64,000 nucleotides of DNA, from assembly GCA_946184295.1 (NCBI GenBank), contig CAMHEZ010000002.1:1-64000 (forward strand), written 5' to 3'. The stretch comes from an uncultured Clostridia bacterium. GTDB taxonomy: Bacteria; Bacillota; Clostridia; Oscillospirales; Acutalibacteraceae. Below the pieces are notes generated by a model. It was given only the letters and a program-made list of their open reading frames with translations, was not told the DNA's origin and ran no database searches. Shown here one piece after another: positions 35,462 to 44,855 of the stretch (positions are counted from its first letter, which is position 1; the number at the start of each line of letters is the position of its first letter). A program made the position numbers and the translations under genes.

Positions 35462-37432
35462 TTTTTTCAAATCCTGCGCCACACTCGACGCGGACTTGAA
35501 GGGTCGGCCGTCGCCGGTAAAGAAGCGGCTGAACATCTCATAGTACTCCAGACGCAGCGCCTGAATACCGACCAGCAGGGCTTCCAGTGCCATAATAATG
35601 CCGTTGCCCAGAATCACGGTAATCCAGTAGCCCACGCCGCCCATCATCTCGGCCAGCGTGAAGACCACCGTCATCATGCCCGCGTGAACCAGAATAAACG
35701 CGCCCACACGCAGGAAACTCACTGTATTGGACACATACGAGAGCAGCACCTCGATCATCTCGAAGATGTTCTCGGTCAAAAAGTCGCCGAAATGCTTGGG
35801 GAACCACTCCTTCTCCCCCGCGACCAGCTCACTGAGCGGCTCGGCGAAGAAAATCACGATCAGCGGAATCACGATCAGGCACACCACATACGGCACTGTC
35901 AGCAGCGGTATCCCGAGGAACATCTGGCCCAGCACGCCGAAAATCGTCGCGCCGTAGAAGATGAAGCCCGCCAGACCGTTCTGGCTGAAAAAGGCGTTGC
36001 CGTATTTGTGCTGCTTGCACTTGGTGTAGACATTGAGCAGCATGGCAATCAGCACCAGCACCACGCCAATACCGATGGCTGCGTAAATCAGGGTAATGAC
36101 CGTGTCGGAATCGTTGACATTGATGAGCTTGCCGTCGTTAAGGGGAATGCCGGTCTTATCGTGAACCCAGCCCCAGAAGGGATTGAGCGCTTCTTCAAAG
36201 CCGAACACCGACCCGAACAGCACGCCGAACACCGCCGACGATAAACCGCATAGCGCAATGCTGCGCCCCAGCTCCATTTTCTTGCTCTTCCACATGAAGA
36301 ACCACGCAATCAGCGACAGGCACAACCCCTGCCCCACATCGGCAAACATAATGCCGAAGAGGATAAAGTAAGTAATCGCCACAAAGGGCGTCGGGTCCAT
36401 CTCGTTGTAATTGGGCAGGCCGTACATATTGACAAAGAACTCAAACGGCTGGAAGATTTTGGGGTTCTTCAGCTTGACCGGCGGCGTGCGGGAGGGTTCC
36501 TCGTCCGCGTCCTCAAACTTGTACTCGATACCCGCCAGCTTTTCGAGCTTTCGGGTGAACTCTTCCTCACTGCTCACCGGCACCCAACCGGCCAGGAAGA
36601 AGATGCGGCTGTGCTGATACTTCGCGGTGTAGCGCCGCAAATCGAAGTTGTTCTTGTGACGTTCGAGGTAATTGAGCACCTTGCCGCAGCGCACCTGCTC
36701 TTCTGTCCAGAAGTCGTCCATTTCCTTCTTCATCGCGTCATATTTGGCCTGCAACTCGTCGCGCTGCTTGGATAAGGTGTTGTACGCTTCTTCCGGCGTA
36801 CCCACCGCGTCGGGAATGCGCAGCCGCTCCCAATAGAGACTGGCGAAGATTCTGTCCACTTCGCGGATATTCTCAATCGGCGCCATGTAAACGCCCCACA
36901 CATACTTGTCGTCGCTCGCGCAGGGGAAGGTGACGATGTAGGGATTGTCACTATACATGCTCAGCTTTTCGTAACTTTCCTTGGGCAGCCGCCCGAAACG
37001 CACCTTGATAAACTCACACTGAAAGATTTCGTCCAGCTTCATATCGAAGCCCTGAAAGTGCTTGAACTGCTCCATCGAACCGGTGCAGGTGTCAATTTCC
37101 TGTGTCAAGCTGAATTTCGCGTCCTGAAAGCCCGCCAGCTTCGCGGAGGTCGTTTCGACATAATCCTTGATTTCGTCCCAGTTCATGAGCAAATCCGAAT
37201 CCTGCACCGCCTCAACGTCCAGACGCGCCAGCTTCACCGCGTCACTCAGCTTGTTGAGGTAGAGCGTATAGGGATTTTCGTCATTGAGCGAGACAAACTC
37301 GGATTTGTCCTTGAAGAAGCTCATCGCCTGGTCCAAGTGAAAATTCTCGGACGAACAACAGGTGTCCAGCACGGCGTCGAGCTGGTCAATGCTTCCGATG
37401 ACGCTCAGAAGCTTCATTTTTACAACAGCCAT
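35459..37432 (-). CDS. atpI: V-type ATPase subunit I (subunit a homologue)
   Basis: 657 residues. The N-terminal half (to about 330) is a soluble coiled-coil arm; the C-terminal half has seven or eight membrane helices that form the ion half-channels. The conserved end ALEALLVGIQALRLEYYEMFSRFF carries the Arg and Glu region essential in this family. AAGGAG is seven bases before the start. It lies 60 nt after atpC; repeat R6 follows immediately at the stop. Confidence 0.97.
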   Translation of the reverse strand: MAVVKMKLLSVIGSIDQLDAVLDTCCSSENFHLDQAMSFFKDKSEFVSLNDENPYTLYLNKLSDAVKLARLDVEAVQDSDLLMNWDEIKDYVETTSAKLAGFQDAKFSLTQEIDTCTGSMEQFKHFQGFDMKLDEIFQCEFIKVRFGRLPKESYEKLSMYSDNPYIVTFPCASDDKYVWGVYMAPIENIREVDRIFASLYWERLRIPDAVGTPEEAYNTLSKQRDELQAKYDAMKKEMDDFWTEEQVRCGKVLNYLERHKNNFDLRRYTAKYQHSRIFFLAGWVPVSSEEEFTRKLEKLAGIEYKFEDADEEPSRTPPVKLKNPKIFQPFEFFVNMYGLPNYNEMDPTPFVAITYFILFGIMFADVGQGLCLSLIAWFFMWKSKKMELGRSIALCGLSSAVFGVLFGSVFGFEEALNPFWGWVHDKTGIPLNDGKLINVNDSDTVITLIYAAIGIGVVLVLIAMLLNVYTKCKQHKYGNAFFSQNGLAGFIFYGATIFGVLGQMFLGIPLLTVPYVVCLIVIPLIVIFFAEPLSELVAGEKEWFPKHFGDFLTENIFEMIEVLLSYVSNTVSFLRVGAFILVHAGMMTVVFTLAEMMGGVGYWITVILGNGIIMALEALLVGIQALRLEYYEMFSRFFTGDGRPFKSASSVAQDLKK

Positions 37433-37492
37433 ATCATTACTCCTTAACGGTGAATGTATTTTGATTATACGGCATTTGATCTATATAAACGA

Positions 37493-38545
37493 TTACGCAA
37501 TCGTAATCATGGATTGAATGACATCGGGCGACACGCGATAGCGCACGCCTTCGATAATGGTGACAATATCCCGCCGCTCGATACTCGACAGCAGAATATA
37601 CGAGAATACGGTGACAGTCGGGTTGGTGGCGAACCGCATCAAACGGCTCACGCGCCTGTAGCTGATACGGTTGACAATATGGTCGATGTAATCGTCCCCC
37701 AAATCCCCCAGTTCTCTGCCATAGACCGTCTCGCTGCGGAAAATCTCATACACCTCATCCGCGCTGTCGGCCTTGAGCATTTTGTCAAACGTCTTTTTGG
37801 ATATCTTGTAATGAAAATCGAAAACCAGGGAACGCGCCGTGTCTTCCCCGCAGGAGCTGTAATACTTCTTGAAGCGGTAAATATTGAGGAAGCTGCTCAA
37901 CTCGCTCCGCGTACCCAGCAGTCCCAGCAAATCCTCTTTGTCACGTCCGTGGAAATGCTTGTTGATGACCGACTCGGCCCATCGGAACAGATAGGAATAC
38001 AGCGCGTGTTCGATCATGGTATATTCAAACGTGCCGTCCTCGGTAAAGGACATACCCCGCAGAATCTTGTAAAACGCCGTGCCGCTGATGGCACGCAGGA
38101 AATCGTCATAATCCTTGGCCTGCGACAGCCGTATCGGGTCGAAGCCGTCGCGCTTGACCGCATATTTCGGCATCGCGAACACATATTCACTCGCGCGCCC
38201 GGCAGCCAGCAGCCGCAGATATTTCAGAATCTCGCGAATCTGCATATTGTAAATCAGAAACGTGCGCATATATTCGCCCGCGTCCACGCGGTATTTTGAC
38301 ATCGCGGTGATTTCCCGCTGGAACAGCTCGTCAAGCGCTGCCTCCAGCTGGCCTCTGTGGACAGTGGCATCGTCGATGTTCCGCAGGGCATAGGCGTAAT
38401 GCGTGTTGTTTTTGAGATAGGCCGCCACCTCGGAAACCGTCTGACAATTGAGCAAATCCGCGATATTCTGCGACGTGAGCCGCTTGCCGAACATCGCGCG
38501 GCTCTTGGTGAGCAGCACATTCGATGCTTGGGACAAAAATGCCAT
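37493..38545 (-). CDS. atpC: V-type ATPase subunit C
   Basis: 350 residues, all-helical, the AC39/subunit C family that sits between the central stalk and the proteolipid ring. FLIYNMQIREILKYLRLLAAG and the repeated helical units are typical. The start overlaps the stop of the preceding gene by one base (TAATG), so the two are translationally coupled. Confidence 0.94.
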   Translation of the reverse strand: MAFLSQASNVLLTKSRAMFGKRLTSQNIADLLNCQTVSEVAAYLKNNTHYAYALRNIDDATVHRGQLEAALDELFQREITAMSKYRVDAGEYMRTFLIYNMQIREILKYLRLLAAGRASEYVFAMPKYAVKRDGFDPIRLSQAKDYDDFLRAISGTAFYKILRGMSFTEDGTFEYTMIEHALYSYLFRWAESVINKHFHGRDKEDLLGLLGTRSELSSFLNIYRFKKYYSSCGEDTARSLVFDFHYKISKKTFDKMLKADSADEVYEIFRSETVYGRELGDLGDDYIDHIVNRISYRRVSRLMRFATNPTVTVFSYILLSSIERRDIVTIIEGVRYRVSPDVIQSMITIA

Positions 38546-38862
38546 TATTTCTCATCTCCCGTGACGCGGGCCACGATTCTCGCTACCCATTCGTCCCCCA
38601 TTTCGGCATACCGGTCATCGAGCTGCTGCTGCACCTGCTTCTGACGCGCCAGAATGGACTTGAGTTCGGTTTCGGCGGTCTTGACTTCCGCCTTTTTAAT
38701 CAGTTCCACACGCTCGTTGGCTCTGTCCTGATAGCCTTGGCGCAGCGCTTCCTTTTTGGCCTTCAGACGATCCTCCGAACCGACCCGCAGCTTTTTGGCC
38801 TCGTCGGTCAGTTCTCTGGCGCGCTTATCCATTTCCACAATGCGTTCCACCATATCCTGCAT
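38545..38862 (-). CDS. V-type ATPase G/H-like coiled-coil subunit
   Basis: 105 residues, almost entirely a charged helix rich in Lys, Arg, Glu and Gln (about 5-90). In bacterial V-type operons the first gene often codes for such a peripheral-stalk partner of subunit E. The ribosome site is weak (TAGG), and Met4 could be used instead. First gene of the nine-gene operon, directly behind a TTGCAT-N17-TATAAT promoter. Confidence 0.88.
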   Translation of the reverse strand: MQDMVERIVEMDKRARELTDEAKKLRVGSEDRLKAKKEALRQGYQDRANERVELIKKAEVKTAETELKSILARQKQVQQQLDDRYAEMGDEWVARIVARVTGDEK

Positions 38863-38904
38863 ATGTCCAACCTACTTTCCCGTTCCGAATAAGCAATTAC
38901 GCAT

Positions 38905-38933
38905 ATTATAAACCAATTTACGTTTTTATGCAA
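38905..38933 (-). promoter_or_regulatory. Promoter of the V-ATPase operon
   Basis: Minus strand TTGCAT, 17-nt spacer, TATAAT, 42 nt before the first gene. Only one clear promoter was seen for the whole operon. Confidence 0.75.
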
Positions 38934-39113
38934 GACTACAATGCACTAAAAGAAATTCTATTTTTTGGGCAAATCTGTGAAAATTGGGAGTGGTTTTCCG
39001 ATGGAATCCTTCAAATGTAACAATTTTTTGAATATTTTCCGTCGCACAACTCAAAAACGTGCAGACACGAAGCTTCTTGCAGCTCCGCGCCTGCGCGACA
39101 GGGATTCATCTTT

Positions 39114-39485
39114 TCAATGCAGTATTCCCAAAATCTCCAGACAGGCCTCCGCGATCATAACGATCACCAGCCCGACCATAAAAACAAACGGTATCGCGTC
39201 AATGATGGCGGGAATCAAAATTAATACGCTGTTGCGGCGGGGGTGCCGTGTCTGTTTCAAATCATACACCCAGACCGTCGCGAGCGCGGAAGCCGCCATC
39301 GGCAGGAACCCGATTGCCATCATGACAAACGCCCATTCAAAATCCGTCATTGGCAGCATGGCGGCGGGATCTCCCACATGATTCGGGTGCAGACACATCG
39401 TCAGCAGCAAATACAGATTGCACCCCACGCCAATCACATAAATCACGGTCAACAGAATTTTCAGCCATTTTGCCTTTTTCATCAT
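39114..39485 (-). CDS. Small membrane protein of unknown function
   Basis: 123 residues with three hydrophobic segments (about 8-30, 50-70 and 86-112). It lies nine nt after the lipoprotein gene on the same strand, so the two form an operon. A GGGGG box is six bases before its ATG. Family not recognised. Confidence 0.8.
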   Translation of the reverse strand: MMKKAKWLKILLTVIYVIGVGCNLYLLLTMCLHPNHVGDPAAMLPMTDFEWAFVMMAIGFLPMAASALATVWVYDLKQTRHPRRNSVLILIPAIIDAIPFVFMVGLVIVMIAEACLEILGILH

Positions 39486-39494
39486 GCTTTCCCC

Positions 39495-40136
39495 CTATCT
39501 GTGATTGTCCGAACCCGACACCGACAACAGATCGTCAAATTCGTCCCACGACTGACCGCCGTCAAAGGTGTGATTATACATCGTAAAGCTGTCCGTCGAA
39601 TCCTGCTCGTAGGCAGACAAATCCTTTTTGAGGTAATCGGGATACGCGAATTTCTTGGGGTTGATATACGCCGTGTAGACATACACAATTCTGCCGCCGT
39701 CCTCATCAATCAGGGCATATTCATGCGTGTGGCCAAAGCCGTCGTCCGTCACATAAGCCGGATAACGGTAGGAATCGCTGTCATACACCACCGTATTGGT
39801 GAAGGTCTGTCCGTCGTAATGGGTAATGGTCTTGGACAGCCCCTTCAACCGTTCCACCTCACCCGCCAATTGCTCCGGCGTGTAGCTGCAATCCAGCACA
39901 ATATAGCCGTCCGTGTCAAACAGCCCCGTTGCCATCGCGGATTCAAAGACATTCACCTGCGCCGCACCGTCCAACGTGTCGGGAAACACCGACAAATCGG
40001 AATCCAGATCGCCCTTGTAAGCCGTCACATAATGCGTCTTGTCATAATGCTCCGCACCGCTGATTTTGTCCGTACACCCTGCCAGCGAAACAGCCATTGC
40101 CAACGCCAGCAAAATGATTACCACAGTCTTTTTCAT
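39495..40136 (-). CDS. Lipoprotein of unknown function
   Basis: 213 residues with a signal peptide and lipobox LAGC (Cys21). The mature part is acidic and rich in Tyr and Asp, with beta-type sequence such as TFTNTVVYDSDSYRYPAYVTDDG. No known domain recognised. Start chosen at MKKTVVIILL, with GGGAG eight bases upstream. Operon with the small membrane protein downstream. Confidence 0.85.
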   Translation of the reverse strand: MKKTVVIILLALAMAVSLAGCTDKISGAEHYDKTHYVTAYKGDLDSDLSVFPDTLDGAAQVNVFESAMATGLFDTDGYIVLDCSYTPEQLAGEVERLKGLSKTITHYDGQTFTNTVVYDSDSYRYPAYVTDDGFGHTHEYALIDEDGGRIVYVYTAYINPKKFAYPDYLKKDLSAYEQDSTDSFTMYNHTFDGGQSWDEFDDLLSVSGSDNHR

Positions 40137-40263
40137 ACCATTTTCTCCCATCTGCAATGAATGATTGATGGTTTCAGTATAACAGCTGCAAAATCGTTTG
40201 TCAAGCATTTTTTATCGAATTTCAATGAATTATTTTTGAATTTCAGATTTTATCAAAACAAAA

Positions 40264-40290
40264 CCCGCAAACCGCCGAACGGTTCACGGG
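40264..40290 (-). terminator. Terminator of the ACT/UPF0210 operon
   Basis: On the minus transcript CCCGTGAACCG pairs with CGGTTTGCGGG (one mismatch) around a five-nt loop and is followed by TTTTGTTTTG, 27 nt after the stop codon. Confidence 0.8.
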
Positions 40291-40317
40291 TATCGTTTTT
40301 ATACTGCCAATCAAACA

Positions 40318-41676
40318 CTAATTCTTCAGGCTCTGGAGCGGAGCGGGGATTCTGCCGCCGCGGGAGATAAATTTCGCGGGAGAATAGCGGTTCACGTCCA
40401 TGATGGGGCTGCTGCCAAAGAGACCGCCAAATTCCATTTCTTCACCTTGCTGCTTGCCAATGGCGGGAATCAGGCGAATGGCGGTAGTCTTGCTGTTGAC
40501 CATACCGATGGCTGCTTCGTCAGCGAGAATCGCGGAGATAATCTCGGCGGGGGTATCGCCGGGAACGGCGATCATGTCCAGACCGACCGAGCAAACGGCG
40601 GTCATGGCCTCCAGCTTGGTAAGAGACAGTGCGCCGCAGCGGGCCGCGTCAATCATGCCCGCGTCCTCCGAAACCGGAATAAAAGCGCCAGACAGGCCAC
40701 CGACGTGGGAACTCGCCATCACGCCGCCCTTCTTGACCGCGTCATTGAGCAGCGCCAGACAAGCCGTCGTACCGTGAGCGCCGCAGCTTTCCAGACCCAT
40801 CTCCTCAAGGATATGCGCGACCGAATCGCCCACCGCCGGAGTCGGCGCCAGCGACAGGTCCACAATGCCGAACGGCACGCACAGACGGTGGGACGCCTCC
40901 TGCGCGACCAACTGCCCCATGCGGGTGATTTTAAAAGCCGTGCGCTTGACGATGTCGGCCACTTCCGTGATGTTCGCGTCAGGTGCCTTGGCCAGCGCCG
41001 AACGCACTACACCGGGACCGCTGACACCCACATTGACCACGCAGTCCGGCTCGCCCACACCGTGAAACGCGCCCGCCATAAAGGGATTATCTTCCGGCGC
41101 GTTGCAGAAAATGACCAGCTTCGCCGCGCCAAAACAATTGTTGTCGGCGGTCATCTCGGCGCATTGCCGCACGATGTGACCCATCTTCGCCACCGCGTCC
41201 ATATTGATGCCTGCCTTGGTGGAGCCGACATTGACCGACGAGCAGACCCGTTCAGTCTCGGCCAGCGCCTGCGGAATGCTCTCAATCAGCGCATAGTCGC
41301 CGGGTCCGAAGCCCTTATGTACCAGCGCGGAATAGCCGCCGAGGAAATTGACCCCCACCTGCTTGGCAGCGCGGTCGAGCGCGTGCGCGAATTTGACAGG
41401 GTTCTTGTCGGGACAGGCGGCCGCGACCATCGCCACCGGCGTGACCGAAATGCGCTTGTTGATGATCGGAATACCGTATTCCGCCTCAATGTCCTCGCCG
41501 GTCTTGACGAGGTTGCCCGCGTAACGGCAAATCTTGTCGTAAATTTTGTCACAGGCCTTGTCAATATCGCTGTCCGCACAATCCAGCAGGCTGATGCCCA
41601 TGGTAATCGTTCGGATATCGAGATTTTCGTCCTGAATCATGTGTATGGTTTCCAGTATATCTTGTGTATTCAGCAT
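40318..41676 (-). CDS. UPF0210/DUF711 (PFL-like) family protein
   Basis: 452 residues, the usual length for UPF0210. Conserved stretches include [57 protein letters not shown] and [16 protein letters not shown] at the end. The family is structurally related to glycyl-radical-like barrels but lacks a proven reaction. It follows an ACT-domain gene (UPF0237), a pairing conserved in many bacteria and archaea. GGGAG lies eight bases before the ATG. Confidence 0.94.
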   Translation of the reverse strand: MLNTQDILETIHMIQDENLDIRTITMGISLLDCADSDIDKACDKIYDKICRYAGNLVKTGEDIEAEYGIPIINKRISVTPVAMVAAACPDKNPVKFAHALDRAAKQVGVNFLGGYSALVHKGFGPGDYALIESIPQALAETERVCSSVNVGSTKAGINMDAVAKMGHIVRQCAEMTADNNCFGAAKLVIFCNAPEDNPFMAGAFHGVGEPDCVVNVGVSGPGVVRSALAKAPDANITEVADIVKRTAFKITRMGQLVAQEASHRLCVPFGIVDLSLAPTPAVGDSVAHILEEMGLESCGAHGTTACLALLNDAVKKGGVMASSHVGGLSGAFIPVSEDAGMIDAARCGALSLTKLEAMTAVCSVGLDMIAVPGDTPAEIISAILADEAAIGMVNSKTTAIRLIPAIGKQQGEEMEFGGLFGSSPIMDVNRYSPAKFISRGGRIPAPLQSLKN

Positions 41677-41722
41677 ATCTGCAACTCCCGCATCTGTTAG
41701 TGAAATGTTACCGTATCAAAAA

Positions 41723-41992
41723 TCACACTCTGTGCATCGAATTAAAAATATCCTCGTGCATGATGTGAACCGACAGCGCGTTTTTCTCGCCGAACTTGGT
41801 CAGATCGTCGCGCAGCGTGGCAAACGGCACATCGGAACCGGAGATATCTACCATCATAATCATGGCGAACATATCCTGCATGATGGACTGCGTGACCTCG
41901 ATAATATTGACCTTGCGCTCGACACAGATATTGGAAACGCCCGCGAGAATGCCCACCATATCCTTACCGATGACTGTGATAACTGCTCTCAT
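41723..41992 (-). CDS. ACT domain protein, UPF0237 family
   Basis: 89 residues making one ACT domain: AVITVIGKDMVGILAGVSNICVERKVNIIEVTQSI is the ligand-binding turn and helix, followed by a second strand-helix half. ACT domains bind small ligands such as amino acids; the ligand here is unknown. First gene of a two-gene operon with UPF0210, 46 nt downstream. GGAAGG precedes the start and a TTGCAA-N17-TATTAT promoter lies about 40 nt upstream. Confidence 0.95.
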   Translation of the reverse strand: MRAVITVIGKDMVGILAGVSNICVERKVNIIEVTQSIMQDMFAMIMMVDISGSDVPFATLRDDLTKFGEKNALSVHIMHEDIFNSMHRV

Positions 41993-42030
41993 AAAAAATC
42001 TTCCTTCCGTATTGGTTGCATGTGAATTAT

Positions 42031-42059
42031 ATAATACTACAAAATGCGCCCGATTGCAA
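42031..42059 (-). promoter_or_regulatory. Promoter of the ACT/UPF0210 operon
   Basis: Minus strand TTGCAA, 17-nt spacer, TATTAT. Confidence 0.6.
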
Positions 42060-42077
42060 GCGCTATTTGGGATTCGC

Positions 42078-42262
42078 CAGGGAAATCAATTTTTGCCGGA
42101 ACCTTATTCGGATTCGCCTGACCCTGTTGTGTGTCTTGGTGCGTAACGCTCGTTCGGCTACGCCTCACTCGTGGGACTCTGTCCCACGCCCTGCAAGGGC
42201 GCTGCCCTTGACCCGGCAGGAGGTGCCTGCACCCCCTGCACTCCCGCGCTTCGCTTAATAAT
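42078..42262 (-). repeat. Interspersed 3'-end repeat, copy R7 (full-length type)
   Basis: Sense strand minus, beginning five nt after the stop of the ABC binding protein gene with TTAAGCGAAGCGCGGGAGTG. It contains GTGGGACAGAGTCCCAC and ends with GGTCAGGCGAATCCG and the long tail GGCAAAAATTGATTTCCC shared with R3 and R8. Confidence 0.85.
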
Positions 42263-42267
42263 ATTTT

Positions 42268-43233
42268 CTAATCGACAAACACGCCGTCTTCGTCCTGCTC
42301 CGCCGTGGCCTCCAGCATACCTTCGGGCACCACGTCCTCTGTAATAACCTCCGGGTGCAGAATATAGGCCATGCGCCACGCCCCCTTGACCACGCCTTCA
42401 TACTGGTCGTCAAACACCGCCATATCCATATTGTATACGCGGAAATTATCCATCGCCGGCACGCCCACCAGACTGCTCTTGGCGCGGAGCTTCTGCTCCA
42501 CTCCGACAGGGCAGATAATCACGTCCGGGTCGCTCCGCATGAGATCGGGGAGCGAATATTCCCCGTCCGAGGAATCCTTCGCTACATTGAAGCCGCCTGT
42601 GCATTCCAGTACCGATGAAATCAGCGTATCGCCTGTGGCAAACTCATTCATGTCACTCGACACGATGATACAGGTGTTCCAGATTTCCTCATGTTCCACC
42701 AGCCGCGAAATATCGTCCAGCTGCGCCAGTACCTGATTGACCACCTTGCGCCCCGCGTGATATCCCTTGTTACCGCCTTGGAACACGCAACCCAGCGCCG
42801 AATACATATCCGCCAGCGAGGCGCGTCCGGTAGCCTTGGGAATCACCACCACAGGCACGTTCTCAGCCTGAATCTTGTCAATCTCGTTCTGCGGCATGGT
42901 CTCGTCCGTCACTACCACGTCCACGTGATTACCTTTGATAAGGTCAATCGACGGACTGTCCGCCGTGCCGAACGCCTTGACGTCCTCCGCCTGGCTGTAA
43001 CTGCAATTCTTCGTGCGACCGATCAGCTGCTTCTCAAAGCCCATCGCGTAGATAATGCCGATATAGGTGCTCGAAAAGCACACCACCTTCGATGGCGCCG
43101 CCACGAATTTCACGCCGCTCACCTCGACGGGATAATTCGGCGTGCTGTCGCCGTCCCCGCCGCAGCCGCTCAGCGGCAGGATTCCCAAAAGCATCACCGC
43201 CGCCATCAACAAAGCTATCAGCCTTTGTTTCAA
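42268..43233 (-). CDS. ABC-type substrate-binding lipoprotein (BtuF/FepB fold), orphan
   Basis: 321 residues. Signal peptide with lipobox LSGC (Cys24). The mature part matches the periplasmic-binding fold of iron-siderophore, haem and cobalamin receptors: VVCFSSTYIGIIYAMGFEKQLIGRTKNC, DVVVTDETMPQNEIDKIQAENVPVVVI, then a long helix and a second lobe with DPDVIICPVGVEQ. No permease or ATPase gene is next to it, unlike most such genes. TTG start with AAGG about ten bases upstream. It follows the Ctp-like gene after 27 nt and may be in its operon. Ligand unknown. Confidence 0.88.
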   Translation of the reverse strand: MKQRLIALLMAAVMLLGILPLSGCGGDGDSTPNYPVEVSGVKFVAAPSKVVCFSSTYIGIIYAMGFEKQLIGRTKNCSYSQAEDVKAFGTADSPSIDLIKGNHVDVVVTDETMPQNEIDKIQAENVPVVVIPKATGRASLADMYSALGCVFQGGNKGYHAGRKVVNQVLAQLDDISRLVEHEEIWNTCIIVSSDMNEFATGDTLISSVLECTGGFNVAKDSSDGEYSLPDLMRSDPDVIICPVGVEQKLRAKSSLVGVPAMDNFRVYNMDMAVFDDQYEGVVKGAWRMAYILHPEVITEDVVPEGMLEATAEQDEDGVFVD

Positions 43234-43260
43234 TGAAATGACACCTTCCCCATCTGTCGG

Positions 43261-44589
43261 TTATTTTTTCTTGGTCGTTTTCGTTGTTTTGGTTGTTTCG
43301 GTTGTCTTGGTGTTCTCAGCCGTAGTGGCCGCCTCCGCCGGTGAAGCCGCCTCTGTCTCGTCCTCGGTATCCTCCGGTTCGGCGCTTTCTTCTCTGGCGG
43401 CAATCGCCGTATGCAGTCGCTCCAGTGCCGTCTGAAGCTGCGGGTCATCAGCGTCGGCTAGCTGATAACGGTTGGTGCTCTGATAGGCGGTCAGGTTGAC
43501 CTCAAACTGCGGCGTGACCTTTCCCTCGTCAAGCACATTGGCCAATGAATCCGACCAGCGCCCGGTAGTCAATTTGACCGCGCCGCCGTTGCTCAACTGA
43601 AACAGCTCCTGCACGGTGGTATGTCCCGCCGTCGCGGTGCCGACCGTCTCCGCACGGCCAAAGCTCACCATGACCGCCGCGAACAGCTCCGCCGCCCCGT
43701 CGCTGCTGCCGTTGATGAGTACCTGCACAGGCAGGTCGATATATTTCGCGTCGGAAGTATATTTGAGCAAGGAATTTCCTTCCTTATCCGTCACGGTCAT
43801 CAGCGGACCGGCGGGAAGCAATGTGTCAAGAATATCACAGGCATATTCATAATTGCCGCCGTCGTTGTCACGCAAATCAATGACAAGTCCCTTCACGTTC
43901 TTGTTGCGGAGCTTGGTAAGAGAGGCGTTGAACTGATTGGGCGTCTTCTCGTTAAACTCGTAAATCGTGATGACGCCGATATTCTCGTCCGTGATCCGGT
44001 GCTTGACGGATTTTGTCTCAAACTTGGAGCGGGTCAGCTCGTAGGCCTGTTTCTTGCCGTTGCGGCTGACCGCCAGCGACACCTTGGGCGACGCCTCGGC
44101 AATCATGGCGATGGCCTTGTCATAACCTACCGCCAGCACGTCCTTGCCGCCGACATTCACAATCAGATCGCCGCTCTGAATCCCCGCCTTGGCCGCCGGG
44201 GAACCGTCATACACCACGTTCACCAGAATATTGCCGTCCGCCGCTCGATCAATGTCCATACCAAAGCCGAAAGTGTAGCCCATCGCGTCATTGACGGCCA
44301 GCTGGTATTCGTCCGGGGAAAGATAGGCACTATCGGGGTCGTTCAGTCCCAGCAGATAGCCTTGGGAAAGATTCCGCTGCAAGTAGCTTTCCGTGATCTC
44401 ACCGGCATAATTCTGACGCACTGTGATGTCAATCTCCGACAGCAGCTGGTACATATTCTGCCGTTCGGTGACGGAGCTCATGCGGCTGTCAAAAATGCGT
44501 ATGGCCGCCGTATAAGTGATGACCACAGCAAAAGCTGCCACGATGGCGGCAATTGAAACCGCCATGCCCAAAGAGATTTTCCTGTTCAT
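43261..44589 (-). CDS. Ctp/S41-type PDZ protein lacking catalytic Ser and Lys
   Basis: 442 residues. An N-terminal membrane anchor (8-28), a helical region, a PDZ domain (about 105-190, GFGMDIDRA ... AGIQSGDLIVNVGG) and an S41 peptidase core. In CtpB of Bacillus the catalytic triad is Ser309-Lys334-Gln338. The equivalent stretches here are NGSSDGAAE and GTATAGHTTVQ, giving Gly298-His323-Gln327 with the same 25 and 4 spacing. Ser and Lys are therefore both lost and proteolysis is unlikely. The C-terminal tail is Thr/Lys/Glu-rich. GAGG lies eight bases before the start. It follows the M23 gene of the ftsEX operon, as ctpB follows ftsEX in Bacillus. Confidence 0.9.
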   Translation of the reverse strand: MNRKISLGMAVSIAAIVAAFAVVITYTAAIRIFDSRMSSVTERQNMYQLLSEIDITVRQNYAGEITESYLQRNLSQGYLLGLNDPDSAYLSPDEYQLAVNDAMGYTFGFGMDIDRAADGNILVNVVYDGSPAAKAGIQSGDLIVNVGGKDVLAVGYDKAIAMIAEASPKVSLAVSRNGKKQAYELTRSKFETKSVKHRITDENIGVITIYEFNEKTPNQFNASLTKLRNKNVKGLVIDLRDNDGGNYEYACDILDTLLPAGPLMTVTDKEGNSLLKYTSDAKYIDLPVQVLINGSSDGAAELFAAVMVSFGRAETVGTATAGHTTVQELFQLSNGGAVKLTTGRWSDSLANVLDEGKVTPQFEVNLTAYQSTNRYQLADADDPQLQTALERLHTAIAAREESAEPEDTEDETEAASPAEAATTAENTKTTETTKTTKTTKKK

Positions 44590-44793
44590 CAAACGCACCT
44601 CTTTCACGCCTCAATTTACCGTATGGCAGTCCGCGCCGCCATGGATTGATGCTTCGATGTTTCCATCATACCACAAAATCTCCGCAAAGGCAAGAGAAGA
44701 TTGCAGGTTCTCACAAGAACAAAACCGTTTTTTCGTCTTTCCCCTGCCATTTGTCCGGCTGCCCCTGAAAGCACAACGCTTTATGCAAAAAAA

Positions 44794-44832
44794 CCGCCCG
44801 TCAAAGCGATTGGTATTCGCTCCGACGGACGG
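44794..44832 (-). terminator. Terminator between the M23 hydrolase and Ctp-like genes
   Basis: On the minus transcript CCGTCCGTCGGAGCG pairs with CGCTTTGACGGGCGG (a few G-U pairs), then TTTTTTTGC. It separates the Ctp-like gene at least partly from ftsEX. Confidence 0.85.
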
Positions 44833-44855
44833 CTGCCGTTGATTTTGTTTTAAGA

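Noticed and set aside
34673-36244. Plus-strand frame of 523 codons across atpK and atpI
   Set aside because: Runs through the repeat R6 and two conserved genes on the other strand.
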